This document shows positions 42,044-51,189 of a stretch of 64,000 bases of DNA, piece after piece (the stretch's first letter is position 1; the number at the start of each line of letters is the position of its first letter). Below the pieces are notes generated by a model. The model saw only the letters and a program-made list of their open reading frames with translations, had not been told where the DNA came from and did no database searches. Both the position numbers and the translations under genes were made by a program. The stretch comes from JADFJB01 sp964464595. Lineage in GTDB: Bacteria; Zhuqueibacterota; JdFR-76; DREG01. The stretch covers positions 1 through 64,000 of the forward strand of contig CAYXGW010000003.1 in NCBI GenBank assembly GCA_964464595.1, in the 5' to 3' direction.

Positions 42044-42334
42044 ATGAGCCAAAATAATTTTTCTGCAATTAGTGATATCATTAAAAATATTATTAAAAAG
42101 CACGAACTGGAAATAATTGTTCTCGAAGAACAGACAGTAAAGGAATGGAAGAATGTTGTAGGCAAAAGAATTTCAAAAGTAACCAAAGCGATCAAAGTCT
42201 CCGATGGAAAATTATTTGTTCAAGTACTAAGCAGCGGCTGGCGTACAGAGCTTATGCTACTTAGATCGGAGATCAAGAAAAATATTAATGACAACGTTGG
42301 AAGTGATTATTTAAAAGATATTATTTTCGTTTAA
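42044..42334 (+). CDS. DUF721 protein, DciA-like helicase-loader candidate
   Basis: 96 residues from the ATG at 42044. A GTG at 42041 overlapping the recF stop would add one residue, and GGGA lies ahead. It has the DUF721 pattern: an N-terminal helix (ISDIIKNIIKKHELE), VVGKRISKVTKAIKVSDGKLFVQVLSSGWRTELMLLR, and a helical end. DUF721 includes DciA, which operates the DnaB helicase in bacteria that lack DnaC/DnaI. Placement between recF and gyrB is the common position of this family. The function is inferred from family membership only. Confidence 0.8.
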   Translation: MSQNNFSAISDIIKNIIKKHELEIIVLEEQTVKEWKNVVGKRISKVTKAIKVSDGKLFVQVLSSGWRTELMLLRSEIKKNINDNVGSDYLKDIIFV

Positions 42335-42354
42335 CGAAAGGAAAATAAGAGACC

Positions 42355-44286
42355 ATGGCAGTAAAGGAAAAAGACACATATTTATCCAAACAAACGACTT
42401 ATGATGCAGATAAAATAACCGTTTTGAAAGGCTTGGAAGCGGTTCGTAAAAGGCCGGCAATGTATATTGGCGACATATCTCAAAGAGGTTTGCATCATTT
42501 GGTGTATGAAGTTATAGACAACAGTATTGATGAAGCAATGGCGGGATTCTGCAATAAGATTTACCTAACAATTCACAAAGATGAAAGCATTACTGTTATA
42601 GATAATGGCCGGGGAATACCTGTAGATATTCATCCTGCAATAAAAAAGCCCGCTGTTGAAGTTGTAATGACAACTTTACATGCCGGTGGTAAGTTTGATC
42701 AATCCTCCTATAAAGTTTCGGGAGGTTTGCATGGTGTGGGTGTTTCTGTTGTTAATGGATTATCAGAATGGTTGAAGGTTGAAGTTTACAGGGATGGGAA
42801 AATATATTCGATTGATTTTAAGAGAGGTAAAGTAAATACTCCATTAATGATAACCGGTTCACAAAAAAAAACAGGCACCAAAATACATTTCCTGGCAGAT
42901 TCGGTAATATTTAGTAAAATAAGTTTTCAATATGAGATATTAATCCAGCGAATAAGGGAACTGGCTTTTTTAAATTCGGAAGTTACCTTTTATGTTACGG
43001 ACGAACGAACAGATAAAAAAGAAGAATTTCATTATGAAGGCGGATTAATTGATTTTATTCACTATTCGGAAGAAAACAAGAATACAATTCATAAACAACC
43101 TATATATTTTCATGGAAACCGTGATGATGTGGATGTTGAAATAGCCCTTCAATATGATGATTCTTACACTGAAAATATTTTTTCGTATGTAAACAATATT
43201 CCAACCCAAGAAGGGGGAACACATCTTGTTGGTTTTAAGACTTCTCTAACACGAACCATTAATAACTATGCCAACAAAAACAATCTCCTTAAAAATGATG
43301 ATGCAGCGCTAACCGGAGAAGATGTTCGTGAAGGATTAACAGCTGTTATCAGCATCAAAGTATTAGATCCTCAATTTGAGGGCCAGACAAAAACAAAGCT
43401 TGGTAATAGTGAAGTTAGAGGAATAGTGGAATCTATATCCGGTGAAAAACTGGGACTCTTTTTTGAAAAAAATCCACCAATCCTGAAAAAAATTGTAGAA
43501 AAATGTGTTGTTGCCGCACGAGCCCGGGATGCAGCGAAAAAAGCCAGGGAGTTAACACGAAGAAAAACGTCTTTGGAAGGTAGCGGTTTACCGGGCAAGC
43601 TTGCCGATTGTTCCATAAGAGATCCTGAACATGCCGAAATTTACCTGGTTGAAGGTGACTCTGCGGGTGGCTCGGCGAAACAAGGCCGGGATAGAAGGTT
43701 TCAGGCAATATTGCCACTTAAAGGTAAAATATTAAATGTTGAGAAAACTCGGTTGGATAAGATCGTTGCAAACGATGAAATTCGAACCCTGGTTACAGCT
43801 TTAGGTACCGGAATTGGTACAGATGAATTTGACCCCGAAAAAGTACGTTATCATAAAATTATTATAATGACAGATGCAGATGTGGACGGCGCTCATATCC
43901 GGACATTGTTATTAACTTTTTTCTTCCGTTACATGAAAGAATTAATAGAGCTAGGCAGAATCTATATTGCCCAGCCGCCTTTATATAGAATTAAGAATGG
44001 TAAAGAAGAATTTTATGCTTACGATGATGATGAAAGAGATGAGTATTTCAAAAGGGTGAATAAAAAATCCACCTCCATTCAAAGATACAAAGGTCTTGGT
44101 GAAATGAATCCGGATCAACTTTGGTATACAACAATGGATCCGGATAATCGAACAGTCCTTCAAGTAACAATTGAAGAGGCTTTCGAGGCGGATCATATTT
44201 TCAATACATTGATGGGGGATAAAGTAGAGCCTCGCAGAAAATTTATTGAAGAAAATGCTAAATATGTACAAAACTTGGATGTTTAA
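42355..44286 (+). CDS. gyrB: DNA gyrase subunit B
   Basis: 643 residues, the short form without the large insert of enterobacterial GyrB. The GHKL ATPase begins ITVLKGLEAVRKRPAMYIG (residues 22-40). EVIDNSIDEAMAGF and DNGRGIPVDIHP follow, and GGLHGVGVSVVNGLS is near 122. The TOPRIM domain has YLVEGDSAGGSAKQGRDRRF near 430 and DADVDGAHIRTLLLTFFFRYM near 504. It supplies ATP-driven negative supercoiling with GyrA. AAAGGA lies upstream of the ATG and gyrA follows 33 bases later. Confidence 0.97.
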   Translation: MAVKEKDTYLSKQTTYDADKITVLKGLEAVRKRPAMYIGDISQRGLHHLVYEVIDNSIDEAMAGFCNKIYLTIHKDESITVIDNGRGIPVDIHPAIKKPAVEVVMTTLHAGGKFDQSSYKVSGGLHGVGVSVVNGLSEWLKVEVYRDGKIYSIDFKRGKVNTPLMITGSQKKTGTKIHFLADSVIFSKISFQYEILIQRIRELAFLNSEVTFYVTDERTDKKEEFHYEGGLIDFIHYSEENKNTIHKQPIYFHGNRDDVDVEIALQYDDSYTENIFSYVNNIPTQEGGTHLVGFKTSLTRTINNYANKNNLLKNDDAALTGEDVREGLTAVISIKVLDPQFEGQTKTKLGNSEVRGIVESISGEKLGLFFEKNPPILKKIVEKCVVAARARDAAKKARELTRRKTSLEGSGLPGKLADCSIRDPEHAEIYLVEGDSAGGSAKQGRDRRFQAILPLKGKILNVEKTRLDKIVANDEIRTLVTALGTGIGTDEFDPEKVRYHKIIIMTDADVDGAHIRTLLLTFFFRYMKELIELGRIYIAQPPLYRIKNGKEEFYAYDDDERDEYFKRVNKKSTSIQRYKGLGEMNPDQLWYTTMDPDNRTVLQVTIEEAFEADHIFNTLMGDKVEPRRKFIEENAKYVQNLDV

Positions 44287-44319
44287 CAATAAAGAATTAC
44301 TGGAGATTTTAGATAAATA

Positions 44320-46752
44320 ATGTCTGAAAATAGAAATAGAGTCATTCCGGTTTATATCGAAGAAGAGATGAAAAAATCTTATTTGGATTATTCGATGTCC
44401 GTAATTGTTGCCCGAGCGCTGCCGGACGTTCGTGATGGACTGAAACCGGTACATAGGCGAGTTTTATATGGGATGAGAGACTTGGGTTTAACCCCGGATA
44501 AAGCTTATAAAAAAAGTGCAAGGATTGTTGGTGAGGTTCTGGGAAAGTACCACCCCCATGGCGATACAGCAGTTTATGACAGCATGGTACGAATGGTACA
44601 AGATTTTTCTCTTCGTTATCCACTGGTTGATGGTCAAGGAAACTTTGGTTCCGTAGACGGCGATTCACCGGCGGCAATGCGGTATACCGAAGCTAGATTA
44701 TCGAAGATCGCGATGGAGATTTTGCGTGATCTTGAAAAAAACACAGTTAAATTTATTCCGAATTTTGATGAATCCTTAGAAGAACCGACAGTTTTACCAT
44801 CGGTCTTGCCAAATTTACTTGTGAATGGAGCAACCGGTATTGCTGTCGGAATGGCCACAAATATTCCGCCTCATAATTTAAACGAAATTATCGATGGATT
44901 AATCATTTTAATAGATGAACCGGAAGCCGGCTTAGATCGTTTAATGACAGCTATTCAAGGACCGGATTTTCCAACAGCGGCGATTATTTATGGAAGCAGG
45001 GAATTAAAGCAAATTTATGAAACAGGCCAGGGTAGGGTCATTTTGCGGGCACGGGCTAATGTTGAAACAAATAAAAGCGGTAAAGAAAGTATTATTGTAA
45101 CCGAGTTGCCCTTCCAGGTGAATAAAGCAAGATTGCAAGAGAAAATAGCCCATTTGATTCAGACGAAAAAAGTTGAAGGAATTAGTGATATCAGGGACGA
45201 ATCGGATCGCGATGGAATGCGCGTTGTCCTGGATTTAAAGCGGGACGCAGTAGCAGAAGTCGTGCTAAATCAACTATATAAACATACACAAATGCAAACG
45301 ACATTTGGGGTGAATCTTCTTGCGTTGGTAAACGGCCAACCCAAGACCCTTAATTTACATGAAGCGTTACAACATTTTATTGATTTCCGCCATGACATAG
45401 TAGTAAAAAGAACACAATTTGACCTGGAGAAAGCTGAAAAGCGAGCCCATATTTTGGAGGGTTTGAAAATCGCATTAGACAATATTGATGCGATCATTGC
45501 ACTCATTAAAAAATCTAAAAATCCAGCGGTTGCAAAAGAAAATTTAATGGAGCAATTTAAGCTATCTGAAATTCAGGCACAGGCAATATTAGACATGCGT
45601 TTACAGAGATTGACCGGCCTGGAAAGAAAGAAAATTGAAGATGAATACTTGGAGATAATAAAACTGATTGCATATTTGAAAAGTATTTTGGAAAGCAAAG
45701 CATTAAGAATGAACATTATTAAAGACGAACTTTTAGAACTAAAAGATAGATTTGGCGATGATAGACGAACCGAGATTTTCCACACTGTTGAAGAATTTGA
45801 CCTGGAAGATTTGATTGCCGAAGAGGATATGGTCGTTACGATTTCTCACGGCGGTTTTATTAAACGATTCCCGGTTACCGGTTATAGACGGCAAATCCGG
45901 GGAGGTAAAGGCTCTACAGGTGCGTCCAATACGGAAGAAGATTTTGTCGAGCAATTGTTCGTGGCATCCACTCATCACTACGTTCTGTTCTTTACGACAG
46001 AGGGACGGTGTTATTGGCAAAAAGTTTATGATATTCCTCAATCAGGTCGGGCAACCAAGGGACGGGCCATTGTAAATTTACTGCAACTGAATAAGAACGA
46101 ATTTGTTCGAGCAGCCATTACAGTGAGACAGTTTGATGATCAACACAGTATCGTTTTTGCCACAAAGAAAGGTATTATTAAGAAAACCAAATTAAGCGCC
46201 TTCAGTAAACCTCGTCGTGGGGGTATTGCCGCTATTACCATTCGAGAAGAGGATCAGCTGATCGATGCAAAAATGACAGACGGAACACAGGAAATTATCC
46301 TGGCCACCAGAAGAGGCAAAGCCGTAAGATTTGCCGAAAAAGAAGTTCGAAATATGGGCCGAACCGCTGCAGGTGTAAAGGGAGTAAATTTAGCTTCGGG
46401 CGATCATGTGATTGGAATGGTAACCGTCATGCGCGGAGCGACTCTTCTTGTAGTGTCTGAAAATGGCTATGGAAAACGAAGCAATGTGCCCGATTACCGA
46501 ATTACTCGTCGTGGCGGAAAAGGTGTAATTGCTGTTAAAACCACGGAAAAAATAGGGAAGCTGGTTTCAATTCGTTGTGTCTACGAAACGGAAGATTTGA
46601 TGATTATTACATCTAATGGTCTCGTCATACGTTTACCGATCAGGACTATTCCGATTATTGGCAGAAACACACAGGGTGTTCGACTTATCAGGCTAAACGT
46701 GGGAGATAAAGTGGCTGATGTTGCCGCTTTAATGGAAGGTGAGGAGAGTTAG
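44320..46752 (+). CDS. gyrA: DNA gyrase subunit A
   Basis: 810 residues. The N-terminal cleavage domain keeps E. coli numbering: catalytic Tyr122 in AAMRYTEA, and quinolone-pocket residues Thr83 and Asp87 in HPHGDTAVYDSM. Thr83 is wild type in several bacteria and is not by itself a resistance mark. The C-terminal beta-pinwheel has GyrA-box-like elements (RRQIRGGKGSTGA near 525 and ITRRGGKGVIAVK near 728), as in gyrase rather than topoisomerase IV. No strong terminator is seen in the 95 bases before the convergent patatin gene. Confidence 0.96.
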   Translation: MSENRNRVIPVYIEEEMKKSYLDYSMSVIVARALPDVRDGLKPVHRRVLYGMRDLGLTPDKAYKKSARIVGEVLGKYHPHGDTAVYDSMVRMVQDFSLRYPLVDGQGNFGSVDGDSPAAMRYTEARLSKIAMEILRDLEKNTVKFIPNFDESLEEPTVLPSVLPNLLVNGATGIAVGMATNIPPHNLNEIIDGLIILIDEPEAGLDRLMTAIQGPDFPTAAIIYGSRELKQIYETGQGRVILRARANVETNKSGKESIIVTELPFQVNKARLQEKIAHLIQTKKVEGISDIRDESDRDGMRVVLDLKRDAVAEVVLNQLYKHTQMQTTFGVNLLALVNGQPKTLNLHEALQHFIDFRHDIVVKRTQFDLEKAEKRAHILEGLKIALDNIDAIIALIKKSKNPAVAKENLMEQFKLSEIQAQAILDMRLQRLTGLERKKIEDEYLEIIKLIAYLKSILESKALRMNIIKDELLELKDRFGDDRRTEIFHTVEEFDLEDLIAEEDMVVTISHGGFIKRFPVTGYRRQIRGGKGSTGASNTEEDFVEQLFVASTHHYVLFFTTEGRCYWQKVYDIPQSGRATKGRAIVNLLQLNKNEFVRAAITVRQFDDQHSIVFATKKGIIKKTKLSAFSKPRRGGIAAITIREEDQLIDAKMTDGTQEIILATRRGKAVRFAEKEVRNMGRTAAGVKGVNLASGDHVIGMVTVMRGATLLVVSENGYGKRSNVPDYRITRRGGKGVIAVKTTEKIGKLVSIRCVYETEDLMIITSNGLVIRLPIRTIPIIGRNTQGVRLIRLNVGDKVADVAALMEGEES

Positions 46753-46847
46753 GCGGGTAAAGGTATTTCAGGAACTGAGATTTTGACCCAAGAGTTTCGC
46801 TATGAATAAACATACGCTGATTATTTTGAAGACTTGTTGTTTCTATT

Positions 46848-49526
46848 TTAAAATTGAAAGCCTAAATCAAAAGAAAATTCTTTTCTATTATTTGAATTTC
46901 CACCATAGCTGAAGGAAAAGACACCCAGTAGTGAATCGAAAGAAATTTTACCGCCAATTCCCGTTATAACGTCCTCGGCCACAATTTGATCCCTACTGTC
47001 ATTCCATATTGCACCCAAATCGTATCGCAAAGAAAAATAAGTGTCAATCGGTATTTTACCAGGCATAAAATAGCGCAATTCCAAATTCGCTCGGATTAAT
47101 CTCCGGCCGCGAACTTCATTTAGACGAAATCCATAAAATTGATCATTGTTTCCCATATCGAAAAATTCCGGGAAGGGTGTTGTATTCTCTGCGACGGCCC
47201 ATACGATTTTTGGACTAATGGTCCATCGCCTTAAAAAACTATAGTAAGATTCGAACCGGGAATAGAGTTTAAAAAACGATTTTCGATTACCAAAAAATTC
47301 AGGAGACATTTTATAATAAAATAGATTGTATCTCCCTTTTTTGGGAAAGGGCAATTTGTCAAGAGAGTCAACAATCCACTGTAACTTTAAACTAACCAGG
47401 TTGTCTTCGTACTCAGGAAAACCAAATCCAAACACAGGCTTAAACCGAATTTTTTCAACGTTGAATTCAGTTGACAAGAGGCCATCTCTCCTTAACTGTT
47501 TTCCAAATGAAGCACGAAGTCCGGTGTGTTGTTCTTTATATTCACCGGAAAGATTTCCTTGTGAAAAGGCATTCAACCGTTTTTGAAAATAATAATTATG
47601 GAATTGAAATGAAAAATCTGAGTTGAAGATTTGATCAAACTGAATTTCAATATCTCCGGAAAAATACCTTTTTCCGGCAATACCTCCGATCTTAATTTGA
47701 TTACCAAGTCCGAAAAGATTGTCATCGAGCCATTGAAAAAGAGATTGAAAACCGAAATCCTTACTGAAATTATAACTCAAATTTACTAAAGTTGAGGGTC
47801 TTTCTCCAACGCGTAAATTTAGATAAAGTTTATCATTACGCCAGGTATATTCAGGTTGAACACGATCAAAAAGTCCTAATCCGTAAAGATTTGCTACCCC
47901 ATTAAGGGACAAAGAGTTACGAAAATAATCACCACTTTTCAAACCGTATTCCTTCAGAATAATGGAAGAATGAGTTCTCTTGTTTCCGAACAAATCTACG
48001 GATTCGATTTTTCCTTCATCAATATAGATGGAAAGAATGCCCGAAGAATGGTAAAAAGTTTCCTTATAGATTCTGGCTAATGGAAAATCATTTTTTCGAT
48101 AAAGTTTTAAAATATTTTCACGATCCAGCTGCCATGCGTGTATATTGAACGACTTACCCTTTTTGTTTCTCATTATCGAAGTGAGAAGACTATCTGACAG
48201 TTGCTGATTGTTGGTAAATGTTATTTTTTCCAAAATAGGATAAAATGTAACGAAGATTTCTACGGCATTTGAATCTACTTCCACACCATATACGGAATTC
48301 ACAAGACCGGAATTATATAGAGTTTGGAATGTATCTAAGATTTTGTTTTTTTCTACTGAGATCCCTACTTCTGGTAAAAAACCATTTTTCTGGAAATTGT
48401 GTCGGCCGTCAACAGTGATGTTGGCAATGTAATATTTTTTGTCCAGAAAATTTTCAGTTCTTAGGATGTTTTGAATCGCCTTTTTAATTATTCCGATAGA
48501 TTTCCGGCATGCATCAATACCTGCTTGGTAAACAACTTCGAGACTATCGAAATCCGTATTGGTACGATTCCTTAGATTAGGTGTTACCACGATATCCGAT
48601 TCTTTTTTTGCTTTGTCTTTCTGGCTGACTTGCATTATGGTTGTTACCTGGTCGGCCAATTGCCAGGGTAAAAGAATTTCTTCTTTTGGTCGAAGAGGAG
48701 AAGTCGTATCGATAGAAATGATCAAATCGGGGTCAAAATCTTCTATTCCAGAAACGGGGATGTTTGCTAAAACGCCGCCATCCACAAGAAGGAAGGTATC
48801 TATCGAAACCGGAGAGAACAATAATGGAATAGCCGAACTTGCCAACATCACTTGGGCAAGATCTCCACGATCAAAAAAAACAATTTTTCCACGAATTAAA
48901 TCAGTTGCGACAGAACGGAATGGTATTTTCAGGTTATCATAATTATTTGTCGCATGATATGGCGCATCGAGAACCAACTGGTAAAGTTGATTATACATTT
49001 TTTGGCCAGGAGAAATTGCCGGGGGTATATATGGCTTTGTACCCTTTAAACGAATTTGCAGCAAGTGACGGTTTTCGGATTGTTTTTTTGAGAAAAGTAG
49101 GCTTGTTCTCTGTGGTTTATCTTCGATGATTTCTTGCCAAAGAATACTGCTCAACTGTAGCCAAATTTCGTCAGCCGAGTACCCTGAAGCAAAGAGTCCT
49201 CCCACAATACTACCCATACTTGTTCCGGCAATATAATGAATCGTGATATTGTTTTCTTCAAGAACTTTTAATATACCGATGTGAGCAATACCCCGTGCGC
49301 CCCCCCCGCTAAGAACCAACGCAACTGTTGGTTCTAAATTTCTATAACGAGGAAAAAGTAACTCCGTTTGCAAGATTTTAGAATTGGCAGGCAATAAAAT
49401 TATATTGGATTGAAATGCAGCCACATCGGTGGTGTGAAAGAGAAAGATAATCCCTAAAAGTATTAACCTAACCAAAAAACAAAGTTTCTGCTGGGCTAAA
49501 GGAAATATTTTGATTGTTGAAAGCAA
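46848..49526 (-). CDS. Patatin-like phospholipase fused to an Omp85-type outer-membrane barrel
   Basis: 892 residues. The only nearby start is TTG at 49526, with a later TTG at 49475; no ATG precedes the signal sequence (hydrophobic core FLVRLILLGIIFLF). The patatin domain (about 65-330) shows the oxyanion loop GGGARGIAH, nucleophile elbow GTSMGS and catalytic Asp in DGGVLANIPV. About residues 365-570 contain several POTRA-like units (ITVDGRHNFQKNGFLPEVG). The remainder is a 16-strand barrel ending in Phe (DLGFQF). This is the type Vd layout, in which a lipase is displayed or secreted through its own barrel. It is oriented against its neighbours and convergent with gyrA. Confidence 0.88.
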   Translation of the reverse strand: MLSTIKIFPLAQQKLCFLVRLILLGIIFLFHTTDVAAFQSNIILLPANSKILQTELLFPRYRNLEPTVALVLSGGGARGIAHIGILKVLEENNITIHYIAGTSMGSIVGGLFASGYSADEIWLQLSSILWQEIIEDKPQRTSLLFSKKQSENRHLLQIRLKGTKPYIPPAISPGQKMYNQLYQLVLDAPYHATNNYDNLKIPFRSVATDLIRGKIVFFDRGDLAQVMLASSAIPLLFSPVSIDTFLLVDGGVLANIPVSGIEDFDPDLIISIDTTSPLRPKEEILLPWQLADQVTTIMQVSQKDKAKKESDIVVTPNLRNRTNTDFDSLEVVYQAGIDACRKSIGIIKKAIQNILRTENFLDKKYYIANITVDGRHNFQKNGFLPEVGISVEKNKILDTFQTLYNSGLVNSVYGVEVDSNAVEIFVTFYPILEKITFTNNQQLSDSLLTSIMRNKKGKSFNIHAWQLDRENILKLYRKNDFPLARIYKETFYHSSGILSIYIDEGKIESVDLFGNKRTHSSIILKEYGLKSGDYFRNSLSLNGVANLYGLGLFDRVQPEYTWRNDKLYLNLRVGERPSTLVNLSYNFSKDFGFQSLFQWLDDNLFGLGNQIKIGGIAGKRYFSGDIEIQFDQIFNSDFSFQFHNYYFQKRLNAFSQGNLSGEYKEQHTGLRASFGKQLRRDGLLSTEFNVEKIRFKPVFGFGFPEYEDNLVSLKLQWIVDSLDKLPFPKKGRYNLFYYKMSPEFFGNRKSFFKLYSRFESYYSFLRRWTISPKIVWAVAENTTPFPEFFDMGNNDQFYGFRLNEVRGRRLIRANLELRYFMPGKIPIDTYFSLRYDLGAIWNDSRDQIVAEDVITGIGGKISFDSLLGVFSFSYGGNSNNRKEFSFDLGFQF

Positions 49527-49600
49527 TAGTATACCAGTTGAATTGATTTAGATTAATTCTTAATTTTGTAACGAAACAACATAAAATTCAACAGATTTCT

Positions 49601-50170
49601 ATGAATATAATCGAATCCGGTGTTAACAAGCCGCTAAAACTATTAATCCTTTCCAGTCTAATGGCTGCATTAACGGCAGTGGGTGCTCAAATCCGTATTC
49701 CAATGTTTCCGGTTCCCTTTACGTTGCAAACTTTATTTGTATTATTGTCGGGGAATTTATTGGGCGCCAAATGGGGTGGCTACAGCATGTTGTTATATCT
49801 CGCATTGGGATTAATGGGATTTCCGGTCTTTGCTGGAACATCAGGTTTGGGGGTTGCATTTACACCTACATTTGGGTATTTACTCTCGTTTCCAATATGC
49901 GCCTATTGGGTCGGCAAAAGAATGGCCAGAAAAAACGGGTACAAAAAGAGCTTTACGAAGATTTTTATGATTAATGTTATTGGGCAGATTTGGATTTTTG
50001 CTTTGGGAGTTTCTTATTTATGGTTAATTTCAAATCTATATTTGGGGGATCACTTCCCACTAGAAAAAGCATTGATGGCAGGTTTTGTTTTGTTTATACC
50101 GGGAGTATTGATAAAAGTAACAATTGCAGCCTGGATAACCAATCATATGCAAAAAGGACAATTAATTTAG
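49601..50170 (+). CDS. bioY: Biotin transporter substrate-binding subunit BioY
   Basis: 189 residues with six predicted membrane helices. The conserved RIPMFPVPFTLQTLFVLLSG near residue 32 and GTSGLGVAFTPTFGYLLSFP near 80 identify BioY, the S-component of ECF biotin importers. The energising subunits EcfA and EcfT are not adjacent and may be shared from elsewhere. The upstream gap (49527-49600) is shared with the divergent patatin gene. No clear biotin operator was recognised there. Confidence 0.93.
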   Translation: MNIIESGVNKPLKLLILSSLMAALTAVGAQIRIPMFPVPFTLQTLFVLLSGNLLGAKWGGYSMLLYLALGLMGFPVFAGTSGLGVAFTPTFGYLLSFPICAYWVGKRMARKNGYKKSFTKIFMINVIGQIWIFALGVSYLWLISNLYLGDHFPLEKALMAGFVLFIPGVLIKVTIAAWITNHMQKGQLI

Positions 50171-50211
50171 CTTCCATCTTAACTTCAAAGAATTATCTAG
50201 ATTAGAGTAAT

Positions 50212-51189
50212 ATGAAATATTTAATCGGAATCGATGGCGGAGGAACTAAAACAAAAGCTGTGTTAAGTGATCTGGACGGTAAAATAATCTGTACTACAGA
50301 AACGGGTGTATCTAATGTATTAATTGTTGGGGAAAGCGGCGTCAAAGAAGTTTGTGCGAAAATTCTTACGATTTTTATTGACAAACAAAAACTCAAACCG
50401 AACGAAATTATATATTGGTCACTTGGGCTTGCGGGGGCAGGACGGGAATCAGACCAAGAAAGAGCTCAAAATGGGGTGGAGTCGTTAGGATTTGAAGACA
50501 AGGTTCTTGTAACCAGTGATGCACATGCCGCATTGGTCGGGGCATTTGCTGGAAGGGAAGGTATCATAATTATATCTGGAACCGGATCAATCTGTTTTGG
50601 GGTAAACGACTCAGGTCAATTATTTCGATCCGGAGGATGGGGCCATTTATTGGGTGACGAAGGAAGCGGCTATTTTATTGGCCGACATGCAGTAATAGCT
50701 GCACTGAAAGATTATGATCAACGGGGACCATCGACAAAATTACGCAGGTCCTTGGAAAATCATTTTAAAGTAGACTCCATACATGAGATAATTTCGAAAA
50801 TCTATCAAGCGAAAGAAGGAGCAAAAGTAGAGATTGCCAATATTGCTCCGTTGGTATTTCACAAAACGGTTTCAGACGATCAAATCGCAAACGAGATCAT
50901 CTCGCGTGCAATCGATGAATTAGGGAAGTTAATACTTTCGATAGCAAAGCAAATGGGAAAATTAGAAGGCTCAATAGAAATTGCAACTGTTGGCTCAATT
51001 TTTATTCAGAAGGCAATTATATTGCCCCAATTGAAATCTTACCTTGGTAAGTATTTTAAATTTATTAATATTCATGAACCAGAATTAGAACCTGTCCGGG
51101 GTGCGATTTTATTGGGATTAAAGAAATTAAAGATTCAAGTAACGGAGGAAATTTTGTCTAATTTGAAATTATCCAATGAAATGGTTTGA
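50212..51189 (+). CDS. N-acetylglucosamine kinase-like protein (BadF/BadG/BcrA/BcrD ATPase family)
   Basis: 325 residues, sugar-kinase/actin fold. The phosphate-1 motif is GIDGGGTKTKAVLSDLDG at residues 6-23. LGLAGAGRESDQ lies near 76, the phosphate-2 motif GIIIISGTGSICFGV near 118, GGWGHLLGDEGSGYFIGR near 141, and an adenosine-type motif near 259 (IEIATVGSIF). The pattern fits GlcNAc kinases that act on sugars released from the cell wall. It overlaps anmK by 14 bases, which supports an amino-sugar recycling role. The substrate is inferred and glucosamine is possible. Confidence 0.82.
   Translation: MKYLIGIDGGGTKTKAVLSDLDGKIICTTETGVSNVLIVGESGVKEVCAKILTIFIDKQKLKPNEIIYWSLGLAGAGRESDQERAQNGVESLGFEDKVLVTSDAHAALVGAFAGREGIIIISGTGSICFGVNDSGQLFRSGGWGHLLGDEGSGYFIGRHAVIAALKDYDQRGPSTKLRRSLENHFKVDSIHEIISKIYQAKEGAKVEIANIAPLVFHKTVSDDQIANEIISRAIDELGKLILSIAKQMGKLEGSIEIATVGSIFIQKAIILPQLKSYLGKYFKFINIHEPELEPVRGAILLGLKKLKIQVTEEILSNLKLSNEMV

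Noticed and set aside
44557..44580. Thr83 in GyrA as a quinolone-resistance change
   Set aside because: Thr is the wild-type residue at this position in several bacteria such as Pseudomonas, and Asp87 is intact.
49527..49600. Biotin-type operator ahead of bioY
   Set aside because: A TTGTAAC half-site is present but the required distant inverted half is not.
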